Positions 7,803-17,531 are shown, numbered from the stretch's first letter. The stretch is DNA of 53,883 nucleotides from Cnuella takakiae (GCF_001953305.1 NZ_MTFE01000010.1:1159420-1213302), one strand, 5' to 3'. A program made the numbers and translations. The notes: generated from the sequence alone by a model not told the origin.

Positions 7803-8883
7803 TGGTTGTGGTAGTGCCTATACCCTCATGGCTTTCCGCCTGAATGCTGCCGTTCAGTTGCAGCAGAAATTCATTTACCAGGGCCATGCCCATGCCTGCA
7901 CCTTTTTCGTTGTTGGTTCCGGCGGTTGAAGTCAACTTCCCGGTAACGTATTTTTTCAATTTTTCAGGTGGCATGCCTATCCCGGTATCTTGCACATGTA
8001 TGGATAAAGTGCCCGGATCGGCACCTGTAGTTACGGTAACAGTTACCCCTCCGCTGCTGGTGTATTTTATGGAATTGTTTACCAGGTTGCGGATGATGAA
8101 GGTAATAACCTGCCGATTCGAACTCATTTCCAGTAAAGGGCTCACCTCGCTTTTAAGAACAATGTTTTTCGCGTCTGCATTGCCCTGCAACAGTTCAAAT
8201 ACCTCCCTTACAACATCCTGAAGCAAAAAAGAAGATTCTGCCTGCTTTTTATTGTTTAATAAGGCATCCGACCAACTAAGTAGGTCCGCCAGTAAGATAA
8301 GCGTGGCATCCAGCTGGTTTGCCATCCGCTCAAAGAAAGGTATGATCTCTTGCTGCGCGATTTTTCCCTCTGCCGCTAGCCTGATCATCATATTGATGGA
8401 ATAAAGCGGAGCACGGGTGTCGTGGCCAAGGATGAATAAAATTCTCCGTTGTGCCTGTAAAGTGTGTTCCTTGTGGTCGGCAGCAGCTTCCGCCATTTTC
8501 TTGGCGTTCAGAATTTCCACCTCATATTTTTTCCGGTCAGAGATGCTGAAAAGAATCGCATTGATCTGGCGCAGACTTCCATCTTCATGCTTGATGGCGG
8601 AAGCATTGAACAGGCAACTGGTGCTGGTATTTTCGGAGGAAAGGATGTCAATACTCAGTTCATTGATGTATCCCTGCATTTTCAGCAAGGGATAAACAAA
8701 CATCTGAAAATAGATGCTGGTGCCCTTTGCGGTAATTGCGTCCAATTTCTTGACACCCACAACCTCTTCCTTCCGGTACTGGATCCAGTTCAGGAGGGTT
8801 TGGTTGATCTGGCAAATGGTTCCATCGGGGTAAAACGACAAATACCCGCAAGGCGCATGTTCAAAATCGTATTCACTGATCAT
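7780..8883 (-). CDS. PAS-domain sensor histidine kinase, cytoplasmic, partner of RsbQ-like hydrolase
   Basis: Cytosolic two-component kinase of 367 aa without membrane segments. A PAS domain (about 8-115) opens with CGYLSFYPDGTICQINQ, the style of PAS domain I know from RsbP-type stress regulators. A short coiled linker (about 118-145) follows. The HisKA box GHDTRAPL has the phospho-acceptor at His154. The ATPase domain has an N-box NLVNNSIKY, a G1 box VQDTGIGMP and a G2 box GAGMGMALVNEF. It lies 29 bp downstream of an RsbQ-like hydrolase on the same strand, so both are likely co-transcribed and the hydrolase probably delivers the PAS signal. No response regulator is adjacent. Kinase identity is secure; the partnership is inferred from the RsbQ-RsbP precedent. 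Confidence 0.92.
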   Translation of the reverse strand: MISEYDFEHAPCGYLSFYPDGTICQINQTLLNWIQYRKEEVVGVKKLDAITAKGTSIYFQMFVYPLLKMQGYINELSIDILSSENTSTSCLFNASAIKHEDGSLRQINAILFSISDRKKYEVEILNAKKMAEAAADHKEHTLQAQRRILFILGHDTRAPLYSINMMIRLAAEGKIAQQEIIPFFERMANQLDATLILLADLLSWSDALLNNKKQAESSFLLQDVVREVFELLQGNADAKNIVLKSEVSPLLEMSSNRQVITFIIRNLVNNSIKYTSSGGVTVTVTTGADPGTLSIHVQDTGIGMPPEKLKKYVTGKLTSTAGTNNEKGAGMGMALVNEFLLQLNGSIQAESHEGIGTTTTIKLPCLL

Positions 8884-8912
8884 TCGCTACATATTGAAGT
8901 GTGTTGACGCAC

Positions 8913-9713
8913 CTACTCATGTTTCAAAAAACTGCTGATAGACCTCACCACCTCGTGGGGTGCACTTAAATGCGGACAATGCCCGCTGGCTTTCAGATGC
9001 ACCAATGAGTTGTTGGGCATGTGTTCGGCTACATAAGCGCCAATATGAGCGGGTGCCAGCATATCATCGGTACACTGAAGGGTAAGGCTTTCTACTTCAA
9101 CCAGTGGAAGAAAAGATCGATAATCGGAGTAAAAAGTAACCTTGGCAAACTGGCGTGCAATAGCTGGATCGTTGGCGCAAAAACTATTGGTCAGTTCTTC
9201 GCCCAGTTCCGGCCGCTCCGGATTGCCCATGATCAGCGGGGCCATCAACGAAGACCATCCAAGGTAATTGTTGTCCATCATCTCAAAAAGGCCATCGATA
9301 TCCTGCTTGTCCAATCCGCCATTGTATTCGCCATCCGCAAAGAAATAAGGGCTCGGACTTACAAAAACTAGCTTTTTAAACAATTGTGGCTCCTGCAAGG
9401 CTGCCGATACGGCAATCATACAACTCACCGAATGAGCAACCAGGATAAAGTCGTTGCCGCCCAGGTCGTGGCAGATATCAAGGATGTCCTGTGCATACCC
9501 TTCCAACGAACTGTATTTTTGGGGGTCATAGGCATTCCGGTTTGACTGCCCCGAGCCTACGTAATCAAAAAGCACAACCCGGTAGCGATCTTCGAAAGCA
9601 GGTGCTACCTCCCGCCAGGTGTTCTGGTTACATCCGAAACCATGGGCAAAAATGATTGTTTCCTCGCCCTTCCCCTGGATCGAGACATTATTTCTTTTCA
9701 ACACATCAAACAT
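8913..9713 (-). CDS. RsbQ-like alpha/beta hydrolase (sigma-factor-regulator type)
   Basis: Start at 9713 gives 266 aa opening MFDVLKRNNVSIQGKG, co-linear with Bacillus RsbQ; an in-frame ATG at 9764 only adds a poor leader. Family-diagnostic strings are FAHGFGCNQNTW, VVLFDYVGSGQSN, a SLEGYAQDILDICHDL helix, NNYLGWSSLMAPLIMG, DPAIARQFAK and SGHCPH. The catalytic triad reads Ser95 (VAHSVSC), Asp216/217 (QCTDDMLAP) and His245. RsbQ binds or hydrolyses a small hydrophobic ligand and activates the PAS-phosphatase RsbP; plant KAI2 and D14 receptors share this fold. Here the next gene encodes a PAS-kinase instead of a PAS-phosphatase. Orthology to RsbQ is strong from motif spacing; the ligand is unknown. 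Confidence 0.9.
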   Translation of the reverse strand: MFDVLKRNNVSIQGKGEETIIFAHGFGCNQNTWREVAPAFEDRYRVVLFDYVGSGQSNRNAYDPQKYSSLEGYAQDILDICHDLGGNDFILVAHSVSCMIAVSAALQEPQLFKKLVFVSPSPYFFADGEYNGGLDKQDIDGLFEMMDNNYLGWSSLMAPLIMGNPERPELGEELTNSFCANDPAIARQFAKVTFYSDYRSFLPLVEVESLTLQCTDDMLAPAHIGAYVAEHMPNNSLVHLKASGHCPHLSAPHEVVRSISSFLKHE

Positions 9714-10022
9714 AGGAATCGAAGTATGGTTTTTCCATAAGACACCTTGACAAACAAGAAGCACAGAGCATTTTGCCTATTGGTATGTGGATGCAAACAT
9801 ACTATGCAATCGATTAAACTTAAACATAATACGGTGAATGCTTTTTCTTTTTCGCCGTTGTGGTTTGCCCAGACGATAAAGTGTAACAGGTGCAGCAATG
9901 GGCTAGGGAAGCTGAAGGCCATGGAATTTCTAACCGCATATTGACGGCCGTTTTCGGCATTGTTGGTGTTCCGCCTAGCCCTGCGCTTGGCTGCACCAGC
10001 AAAAAGCGGGTGGTACGCTTAG
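9714..10022. other. Intergenic region upstream of the RsbQ-like gene
   Basis: No gene recognised. It holds the promoter region of the leftward hydrolase-kinase pair and, on its right side, the eroded 5' part of the truncated hydrolase pseudogene. Confidence 0.45.
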
Positions 10023-10540
10023 TTGGTGGTGAGCCGAGGTGCATTTCCATATTTCAATAAGATCGATGGTAACAAAATTGCGGTTAGTGGCATGTCTTGC
10101 GGCGGCTTGCAAACCCTGGAAGTGGCTTCCGACCCACGCGTCAGCACCGTGGTGGTTTGTAACAGCGGCATCCTGGCAGATACCACCAAAAGATTGTCCG
10201 GAATGCCGGGCCTCACAAAGGATCACCTTCAAAAACTCCATACACCAACCCTGTATTTACTTGAAGGCGAAAAGGACATCGCTTATAAGAATGGCATGGA
10301 CGATTACCGGCGGATTGATCATGTGCCTGTTTACGTAGCTAATATGGATGTAGGGCATGGCGGAACGTACAGCCAGCCACAGGAAGGTGAATTTGCAAAG
10401 GTGGCTACAGCCTGGTACAAATGGCAATTGAAGGGCGATCAGGAAGCCGGAAAACTGTTTGCCGGTGCACACCCTGGGTTGTCACAAAGCCCGGCCTGCG
10501 TTTTGAAAAGAAGGATAAACCTGTAAAGTAACAAGTAATA
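10023..10540 (+). pseudogene. Truncated dienelactone-hydrolase-like alpha/beta hydrolase
   Basis: C-terminal half of a secreted-type alpha/beta hydrolase. SGMSCGGLQTLEVASDPRV contains the G-x-S/C-x-G elbow, here with Cys between Ser and the Gly pair. LYLLEGEKDIAYKNGMDDY and MDVGHGGTY match the acid and His regions. The first half is missing, with a stop just upstream (TAG at 10019-10021). Near 10480 the frame shifts: the in-frame tail ends SQSPACVLKRRINL, while one frame over gives TKPGLRFEKKDKPVK then TAA at about 10540, the tail expected for the family. It is decayed and unlikely to make an active enzyme. Confidence 0.75.
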
Positions 10541-11273
10541 GCTTTTGAAGGCAACATGCGGGCAGCATACCTTACAAGGACGGATATAATCATTTTCATT
10601 TTTCAGGAGCTGCATTGGTCTGGCTTGAAATTGAACCCTGATCGGGTGAGTTAAAAGCTGGGCGGCTCAACATGCGCTCCTGAATAACAGCATCGCTTGG
10701 CTGGTGAAACGGCACCAGGATCCAGGGGTCGTTTCATTGTTTACAGCCAACGTTGCATACCCGGTAGAGAATACCTTTCATTAGTAGCGTTGTGCCTCAA
10801 TTCGTAATTATAATAGCCGAATGGGCCATCTCCCAGTTTGCCTGCACTTGTTGTAAAAAGCCCCGATCTTCCTGCAGCTGCTGTACCTGTACCGCCATCC
10901 CACTGCCAGCGATGCTGCAATTGTAGTTATTACCGGAATCACATTTGGTTGCCTTTTGCCCATGTACAAAAACGACTTTATTGGTTATATGGTCCATTTG
11001 ATTATTTCCTTGTTTTGCCAACAACCTGAAGCAAGCCATGGCTGTATGCACAGATAGTAAAAGCCAGGGTTAGCTTACCATTGATATCAACGAAGCCGCC
11101 AAGATGATGGAGCTGTACGAAATAGTGGCAGGCCTGGCTAACGAATTAAAATGACGGGCGCAATTCAACAAGGTTGCCCGAGGGAGAAGCTGCAGTTTAT
11201 ACAGAACGCTGACAGCTTGGTGCTCAACATCACCGGGTTGCGGTGCAGGATTTAAATCATGAACTGAAACTTT
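10541..11273. other. Remnant-rich gap
   Basis: No intact gene. A short string LTIDINEAAKMMELYEIVAG appears on the plus strand near 11074-11150 without a start and looks like coding debris. A minus-strand frame at 10797-11051 (84 codons) shows no family motif. Confidence 0.45.
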
Positions 11274-13127
11274 TTAGTCCATTTCTTTCAATGCATCCAA
11301 TAGCTTCCTTGCTTGCGCACCCATTGTTTCTGGTAGTATATCCATCTGCTGCTGCAAGCTTTCTCTAAGACCATGCAATAGTTCTGATTTATCCTTGCTG
11401 ATTTTATCGAACGATTCAAGAAAGTTGGCTGCGTGCTCTTCAGGTAAAGGCGTTGCCAGCGCGGGCTCGTGCGGGTCAACCACGCATTCGATCAGCACTG
11501 GCCCATCTGCCATCAATGCCTCTTGTAATTGCTGACGGCACGTGGTAGGGTCATCAATCTTTATGGCTCTTACGCCACAGCCTTCGGCTATTTTCACAAA
11601 ATCGGCAGGCAAAAGGTCGTTGCCAAACTCAGGATTGCCCATGAACCCCATCTGCTCCCATTTCTCCAGTGCCAGCGTATTATTTTTAAACACCAGCAAC
11701 TTTACAGGCAGCTGATACTGTGCCAGGGTAAGAAGCTCGCCTAAAGCCATTGTCATGGCACCATCACCGGTCATCACCACAACCTGTCGCTTTGGAAATG
11801 CCGCCTGGGCCCCAATACCATAACTGATTCCGGAAGCCATAGTACAACTGGTTCCACTCAGGGTAAACCGCTGTCCTTTACGAAGTTTGATGTGTTTATT
11901 GATCCAGTAAGCCACTGTGCCTGCATCCCCAAGCAAGATGGCGTCATCAGCTAAGAGCGAGGACAGATGCTGTGCCGGAACCTGAGGCTTCATGGGTAAG
12001 GATGTGCGGGCAGCTTGCGCTTCCACAAACTGCCACCACCTGGCCATTCCTGCTTGTGCCTGTTCAAGGAATGTGCGGTCTTGCTTTTGCCTAAGTAGGG
12101 GAAGCAATTCCTGGAGGGTGGCTTTGGCATCGCCTGCAAGTCCTACGGTTGCAGGGTATCGCATACCAATGCGTTCAGGCATATCGTCTATTTGTATGCA
12201 TGCGGCCTGGTTGGGTTTGGGATACCATTTCAAGTAGGGCATGGTGCTGCCTATGATCAGCAGGCAATCGCAGGTGTCCATCACCATTTTCGACGGGGCG
12301 GTAGTGGTATGACCCGTGCCACCTGTTGTGTAGGGGCTATCATCTGCAATGACATCTTTTCCCAGCATTGATTTTATGACAGGCGCACCCAACAGTTCCG
12401 CAATTTGTGCTACCTCATCACCAGCACCCGAGGCACCAACGCCAACCAGTATGGCTACTTTGCTTTTGGTGTTGAGGAGGTCTGCAGCTTTTGTTAACAA
12501 ACCTTTTTCCGGGATGCGGATTGGTAAATGGAACAGGGCTGAAGTGTGATGCGGTACGTTTTCTTTAGAAGGCTGAATATGATCTGCCGGCAAGGATTGA
12601 AAATCGGCAGGAATGGCAATATGCACGGGTCTTCTTTTGGTAAGGGTTGTGCGGCAGGCCCTATCAACCAATCCTTCCACATGTGCAGGTCCCATTACCC
12701 GCTCATTGTACACTGTAAAAGGCTCCATCATTTTATTGGAATCATAGCCCTGCATGTTTTCCGATCCAATAAGATCGTGAAAGGTTATCCCTGTAATAGC
12801 AAGCAGCGGCACGTGGTCCATCTGCGCATCCAACAATCCATTCAGGAGGTGTACCGCACCGGGTCCAGTTGTACCAAAGCAAACCCCAATCTTGCCGGTT
12901 AGTTTTGCATAAGACACAGCTGCCAATGCACCCATCTCCTCGTGTCGTACATGGATAAACCGGATCTGCCCTTGTTTTCTGCGGAGGGCTTCCATAAAAC
13001 CATTGACGCCATCGCCTGGAATGCCAAAAATAGTGTCCACTTCCCAGGCAAGCAGGCGGTCCAGCAAAAGGTCTGAAAGCGTGTAGGGACCATTGGTATA
13101 CGTTGCATTAATCGCGGGTATCTGCAT
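11274..13127 (-). CDS. Thiamine-pyrophosphate enzyme, pyruvate oxidase/dehydrogenase (quinone)-like
   Basis: Member of the PoxB/acetolactate-synthase superfamily, 617 aa with all three domains. The N-terminal PYR domain (about 14-190) has FGIPGDGVNGF, the catalytic Glu in VRHEEMGALAA and FGTTGPGAVH. A central FAD/DHAP-type domain (about 220-350) follows. The C-terminal TPP domain has the GDGAMTMALGEL motif and its downstream NN pair (FKNNTLALEKWEQMGF). The pattern fits pyruvate oxidation to acetate feeding electrons to quinone, but acetolactate synthase or a related decarboxylase cannot be excluded. The final tail (LLHGLRESLQQQMDIL) might be a membrane-association helix as in PoxB. It lies 14 bp after a small acidic-protein gene and shares its transcript. 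Confidence 0.85.
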   Translation of the reverse strand: MQIPAINATYTNGPYTLSDLLLDRLLAWEVDTIFGIPGDGVNGFMEALRRKQGQIRFIHVRHEEMGALAAVSYAKLTGKIGVCFGTTGPGAVHLLNGLLDAQMDHVPLLAITGITFHDLIGSENMQGYDSNKMMEPFTVYNERVMGPAHVEGLVDRACRTTLTKRRPVHIAIPADFQSLPADHIQPSKENVPHHTSALFHLPIRIPEKGLLTKAADLLNTKSKVAILVGVGASGAGDEVAQIAELLGAPVIKSMLGKDVIADDSPYTTGGTGHTTTAPSKMVMDTCDCLLIIGSTMPYLKWYPKPNQAACIQIDDMPERIGMRYPATVGLAGDAKATLQELLPLLRQKQDRTFLEQAQAGMARWWQFVEAQAARTSLPMKPQVPAQHLSSLLADDAILLGDAGTVAYWINKHIKLRKGQRFTLSGTSCTMASGISYGIGAQAAFPKRQVVVMTGDGAMTMALGELLTLAQYQLPVKLLVFKNNTLALEKWEQMGFMGNPEFGNDLLPADFVKIAEGCGVRAIKIDDPTTCRQQLQEALMADGPVLIECVVDPHEPALATPLPEEHAANFLESFDKISKDKSELLHGLRESLQQQMDILPETMGAQARKLLDALKEMD

Positions 13128-13141
13128 CTTCGGTAGATTGC

Positions 13142-13333
13142 TTATTCAGGTTGTTCCTGGTCAGGCTTAAGGGTGCCTTGCTCTTTAGCCCTTTCTATAT
13201 CATCCATATACCGGTTGGCATTATCAATGGCAATGCGGTTATCTTCCTCATCGCCTGCATAGTCGTCCAGGTTAATTTGCTGCATCGGATCCTTTTCAGT
13301 AATCGGTTCTTTTTGCTTTTTCGAGCTGTCCAT
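13142..13333 (-). CDS. Small acidic hypothetical protein
   Basis: Sixty-three residues, highly charged and without hydrophobic core (MDSSKKQKEPITEKDPMQQ; DDYAGDEEDNRIAIDNANRY), so probably disordered and cytosolic. It precedes the PoxB-like gene by 14 bp on the same strand, which supports a real two-gene transcript. I do not recognise a family. Confidence 0.6.
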   Translation of the reverse strand: MDSSKKQKEPITEKDPMQQINLDDYAGDEEDNRIAIDNANRYMDDIERAKEQGTLKPDQEQPE

Positions 13334-14622
13334 ATGCTTGGGTTTAAGTAATAAAAAATTTAGTAAGCATCACAACAAATCAACGCATTCCGACGCCACC
13401 CCAATTACTTTGCGTCGGGAAATTTTATTTTGCTCGTCCATAATTTGAATTTGTCGGATTTGAATCGATTGCTTTCAATAAAACCTAGTGTGCGTATTAC
13501 AACGCATTGGTTTGTTTGAGATCTGGAAATTACCATACCATAAAAACGTGCAGCCCATAGGCTTTCATGAGCTTTCATCACTCATGTCGCCATTTTATTG
13601 ATTAAGGTTACTCAATTCATAACGTGATAATCGAAAGGATATAATTATTTATTGCTGCCGGCAAATGAATGGTTGCAATGGTGGAGCAGAATTGCTTTTT
13701 AGTTGCTGTTTGGCAACAAAAAACTAACTACTGTAGAAGCACTACAGTGAGGCTTGTGATAATTTGCTCAAAGAACAGTAGCGTGGCGCCATTGGTTTTT
13801 CCGGTTTACTTCCGGGAGCAGTAGTCAGCTACGCCTCATCCGGGGTGCTCGCTTGTTCGGTATGTAACAAGTTCTGTGGCATGGTATAGGTTTACTATTT
13901 CTAAGCACGGTCGAGCCATTTATTTATGAGTGCTTGGGTGATGAAACTTTTTGATTTTGGGTAATGGTTTAATTTTCTGTAGCCACATACCCGGACATCA
14001 GGCAACTGCCATCTTACGCTTTATGGGCTATTGTTCCTGTTCTTAAAGTCTCAATGTGGATACCATCTGGTTGATGGTGGTCCATTTAAATGCTCCGTGC
14101 CACTAGGCAGAAAACATCATATTTCTATAACCCGTTGCCCGCTTAGGAAAAAGAAATAGAAGTGGAAGCAAGGAAAGCAGACTTTCCTGGATATCCTTGC
14201 CATTGTAGCCTTCCTGCTTCAGGCTGCTGAGTTCGGTATTGATATCAGCCGCAAATGGAAAAAAGCAAGAAAAGGCAGCAGAAAGAATATGGCTGTTCCA
14301 GCCTGAACCTAAATGAACTTTCCTGGTAAATTTTTTTAAAGAATGATTATTGCAGAAGCTGTTGTCTTATGAAGTACAGTTTGTTGTCCAAGGTGTGATC
14401 GCAATTCGCTGTACAAGGGTTTGAAAACAAAATCGCGGTCTAACGTAGGTCAGTATTGCATGTAGCGTACAACTTTACTGTTAGAGTACGCATTTTTGTT
14501 TCATCCCTTTTACGAAGAATACAGAACAACCCAGTTCTTAATCAGGCTTGGGAAAGCGCATTACTTGGTTATTGTTGGCAACTGCATCAACTACCGGCAA
14601 AGCATCAAAAAGAATACAATCC
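13334..14622. other. 1.3-kb gene-free region with coding debris
   Basis: No intact gene on either strand. On the minus strand near 14103-14246 a frame without a start reads INTELSSLKQEGYNGKDIQE then LLSLLPLL, which looks like the end of a lost protein. Most of the region shows many stops in all frames. Confidence 0.5.
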
Positions 14623-16386
14623 ATGCGTAACAAAATGTTTCCCTTCTCGCTTATAGTTGTGATCCTGGCACCTTTCCTGGTTAAATGCCGCCAGCAGGGC
14701 GAAAAAGAACAGCGGGCAACACAGGCAACCACACCGATTTCTGTTGATAGCACGGCTGCTTTATGGTATAAAAACAGTGTCATGTACACACTGGATGTAG
14801 AAGTGTTCCAGGATTCGGATGGGGATGGTACGGGCGATTTCAAAGGACTTACCCAAAGGTTGGGCTATATTGATTCGCTGGGCGCCGACGTGATTTGGCT
14901 GGCACCTTTTCAACCTACTCCAAACAAAGACGATGGCTACGACGTTTCGGACTATTATACCATCGATCTCAGGCTCGGCTCAATGGCCGATTTCCAAAAC
15001 ATGATTAAAGCTGCTGATGCCCGGGGGCTGCGCATTATTATGGACCTGGTGGTTAACCATACTTCCAATGAACACCCCTGGTTTCGCGAGGCACAAAGGG
15101 ATACTGCAGGGCCCATGCATGATTGGTATGTGTGGGCGAAAGGGCGGCCTGAAAACTATGATGTGGGGATGGTTTTTCCTGGCGTGCAGAAAACCATCTG
15201 GAGCCTGGATTCCCGCTCGGGATTGTATTACTATCACCGTTTTTACGACTTTCAGCCTGATTTGAATGCACAGCACCCACAGGTGCAGGCAGAAATCAAA
15301 AAGATTATCCGGCATTGGTTGAACCTGGGTATTGCAGGCTTCCGGCTCGACGGTGTGCCTTTTTTTATCGAAGTACCGCAAACAAAAGGAGAAAAGTTTG
15401 AGCACCAGTACGAACTGCTGTCGCAGATGCGGTCTTTTGTACAGTCGATCCGAAAGGATGCCGTGATTTTAGGTGAAGCCAACGTTTTGCCAGCGGAAAA
15501 CGAGCATTATTTTGGAAGGCAGGGTGAGGGAATGAACATGATGTTCAATTTTTTCGTTAACCAACACCTGTTTTATGCACTGGCTACCGGCGAGGTAAAG
15601 CCCTTGAAAGATGCACTAGATGCCACTTCGGAAATTTATCCCAACGCACAATGGGGGCAGTTCCTGCGGAATCATGATGAGGTGGACCTGGGCAGGCTCA
15701 GTAAAAAGGATCGTGAAAAAGTGTATGCCGCTTTCGGGCCTGATACCAGCATGCAACTTTACGACCGGGGTATCCGCCGGCGGCTGGCGCCCATGATGCA
15801 TAATAACCGCAAGCAATTGGAGCTGGCATATAGTGTGTTGTTTTCCTTGCCCAGCACGCCGGTGCTGCGCTATGGCGATGAAATAGGAATGGGCGACAAC
15901 CTGGCGCTTAAAGAACGGAATTCCGTTCGCACCCCCATGCAGTGGTCTGAATCGTTTAATGGCGGCTTTTCCTCTTCAGTGAAAACCGTTCGCCCGGTGG
16001 TTGATACAGGAATATTCGGTTATCCTTCCACCAATGTAGCACTGCAACAAAAAGACACGGCATCGCTGCTTGCCTGGACGGCCAGGATGGCCCACCTGCG
16101 CAAGCAGTGCCCGGAAATAGCTTATGGTAGCTGGCGTTTGTTGAACTCCGGGTCGCCGCAGGTTTTGGTGATGCTTTATTCCTGGCAGGGGAAATCTTTA
16201 TTGATGCTCCACAATTTCGGAAAGGAAGCTGTTCAGGTGCAACTTGATAGGGAGGATGTCGATTTTCCCCACCTGCAACTGGTTGCCACATCAGGTGCCG
16301 TTGTAAAAACAGATCAGGACATCCCGGTGCTCTCTTTGCCGGCTTATGGTTATTACTGGGGCCGGTCTGCAACAGTTCTCAAATGA
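14623..16386 (+). CDS. Lipoprotein GH13 enzyme, trehalose-synthase-like
   Basis: Alpha-amylase superfamily enzyme most like trehalose synthase (maltose glucosyltransferase, GH13 subfamily 16). Starting at 14623 the product (587 aa) begins with a hydrophobic signal and lipobox FLVKC, Cys22, so it should be membrane-anchored outside the cytosol. ATGs at 14548 and 14635 are alternatives; the first would bury the signal. TIM-barrel motifs are DSDGDGTGDFKGL, MDLVVNHTSNEHPWF, GFRLDGVPFF (nucleophile Asp), ILGEANVLPA (acid Glu), FLRNHDEVDL (third Asp), then IRRRLAPM and VRTPMQWS, both typical of trehalose synthase. A short beta domain follows and there is no maltokinase domain. Family is secure, exact reaction less so. 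Confidence 0.88.
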   Translation: MRNKMFPFSLIVVILAPFLVKCRQQGEKEQRATQATTPISVDSTAALWYKNSVMYTLDVEVFQDSDGDGTGDFKGLTQRLGYIDSLGADVIWLAPFQPTPNKDDGYDVSDYYTIDLRLGSMADFQNMIKAADARGLRIIMDLVVNHTSNEHPWFREAQRDTAGPMHDWYVWAKGRPENYDVGMVFPGVQKTIWSLDSRSGLYYYHRFYDFQPDLNAQHPQVQAEIKKIIRHWLNLGIAGFRLDGVPFFIEVPQTKGEKFEHQYELLSQMRSFVQSIRKDAVILGEANVLPAENEHYFGRQGEGMNMMFNFFVNQHLFYALATGEVKPLKDALDATSEIYPNAQWGQFLRNHDEVDLGRLSKKDREKVYAAFGPDTSMQLYDRGIRRRLAPMMHNNRKQLELAYSVLFSLPSTPVLRYGDEIGMGDNLALKERNSVRTPMQWSESFNGGFSSSVKTVRPVVDTGIFGYPSTNVALQQKDTASLLAWTARMAHLRKQCPEIAYGSWRLLNSGSPQVLVMLYSWQGKSLLMLHNFGKEAVQVQLDREDVDFPHLQLVATSGAVVKTDQDIPVLSLPAYGYYWGRSATVLK

Positions 16387-16495
16387 TTCTTTTCAGTTGA
16401 TGAATGAAATCAATTCAATAAGCTGACCTTTTTTAAAACCTTTCAATTGCACAGAAAAGCTATTACAGCATGCAAGTATCTGTGCCTTGCTGCAA

Positions 16496-17209
16496 CTACC
16501 TGGCGCTCACTGCTTCAGGGTTGCCGGGTTGTAAGACGGAAAGCGTATTTGCAAGGTCTTTGATATGCCTGCAGCTGTAATCCGGCTTTGGGGCAAGGGT
16601 ATAAGGTGCCTGGCCCTTGCGCCTGATAAATGCGGTTTGCATGCCTGCTGCGGCGGCCCCGGCAATATCCCATCCATGTGCCGCCACCATCAATATCTCG
16701 GAGGGTGCAACACCAAGCACTGCTGCTGCATGTTGATAAGGTTCCACTGCCGGCTTAAACTTCCTTACAGCATCCACACTCAGGTTGGCTTCGAAGTAAG
16801 AGGTTAGGGCACTATTTGATAATTGGGTCATTAATGTTTGCTGCGGTGAATTGGTGAGTGTCGCCAGCCGGAGTCCTTGTTGTTTTAACAGCTGTAGTCC
16901 AGGTTTTACATCTTTATAGGGCTTCAAATGTCCCATCAGGGAAAGGGCTGCCTTTTTTTCGTGTTCTCCCACTTCTTCATCCAGAGCCACAGCCGCCAGA
17001 TCCAAAGCAGCATTGCCAATTGTTGCAAAGTCGTGGTACTGGTTGGTGCAGTTTTCTACCAGCGAGTACTGGAGCAAGAGCCCAAACCAGATGCGAAAGC
17101 CGCTTCTGCTGTCCAGGATGCTGTTTACTTTCCTTTTTACTGGTGTCATGTCCAGAAGCGTTTCGTTTACATCAAAAAGGATCACTGCTGGTTTGGTAAA
17201 TTGATTCAT
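16496..17209 (-). CDS. HAD-superfamily haloacid dehalogenase type II-like (paralog 1)
   Basis: Rossmann-fold HAD hydrolase of 237 aa. Motif I is ILFDVNETLLDM with nucleophile Asp13. Motif II is LATLTNSP. Lys is in VRKFKPAVEPYQHAA, and motif IV is VAAHGWDIAGAAAAGMQTAF, the signature of L-2-haloacid dehalogenase-like proteins. Substrate is unknown; many members are general small-molecule phosphatases or dehalogenases. It converges with the GH13 gene. A paralog with the same architecture lies at 32156-32839. Confidence 0.88.
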   Translation of the reverse strand: MNQFTKPAVILFDVNETLLDMTPVKRKVNSILDSRSGFRIWFGLLLQYSLVENCTNQYHDFATIGNAALDLAAVALDEEVGEHEKKAALSLMGHLKPYKDVKPGLQLLKQQGLRLATLTNSPQQTLMTQLSNSALTSYFEANLSVDAVRKFKPAVEPYQHAAAVLGVAPSEILMVAAHGWDIAGAAAAGMQTAFIRRKGQAPYTLAPKPDYSCRHIKDLANTLSVLQPGNPEAVSAR

Positions 17210-17531
17210 GTGGTGCCTGTTTGACCGGGGTATGATTTTATAACCTGTGCTCTAGTATATTTTGTGCTTATGAGGCGTGCCGCAGTTAAGCAGCTTGAAA
17301 GCACTCCGTACCCGACTGGGTAAAGAGGCCATCAATTTCACTGTAGGCAGGGGCAACATCACCAGTCCCTCATGTAAGCATGCTTATATTCCATTTGGTT
17401 GCTCATGACATTCGGCGATAGTTGATCGTTTACCCGGTAAAGGATTGATAGGTGGGGCAAAAAACAAACCATCGGAAAGGATGGAGCATTTCAAGTTGTG
17501 ATATTGGTATAATTCTTTTCGCAACTTTTGC
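17210..17531. other. Divergent promoter region
   Basis: A 322-bp gap between the leftward HAD gene and the rightward permease gene. It must hold both promoters; I found no exact TAnnTTTG box and no small gene. Confidence 0.45.

Noticed and set aside
10797-11051. An 84-codon minus-strand frame in the gap before the PoxB-like gene
   Set aside because: No motif and biased composition; not enough to call a gene.
14545-14560. TTCTTAAT before the GH13 gene as another site of the 11-bp repeat regulon
   Set aside because: It is a single copy with an extra base and no 11-bp partner.
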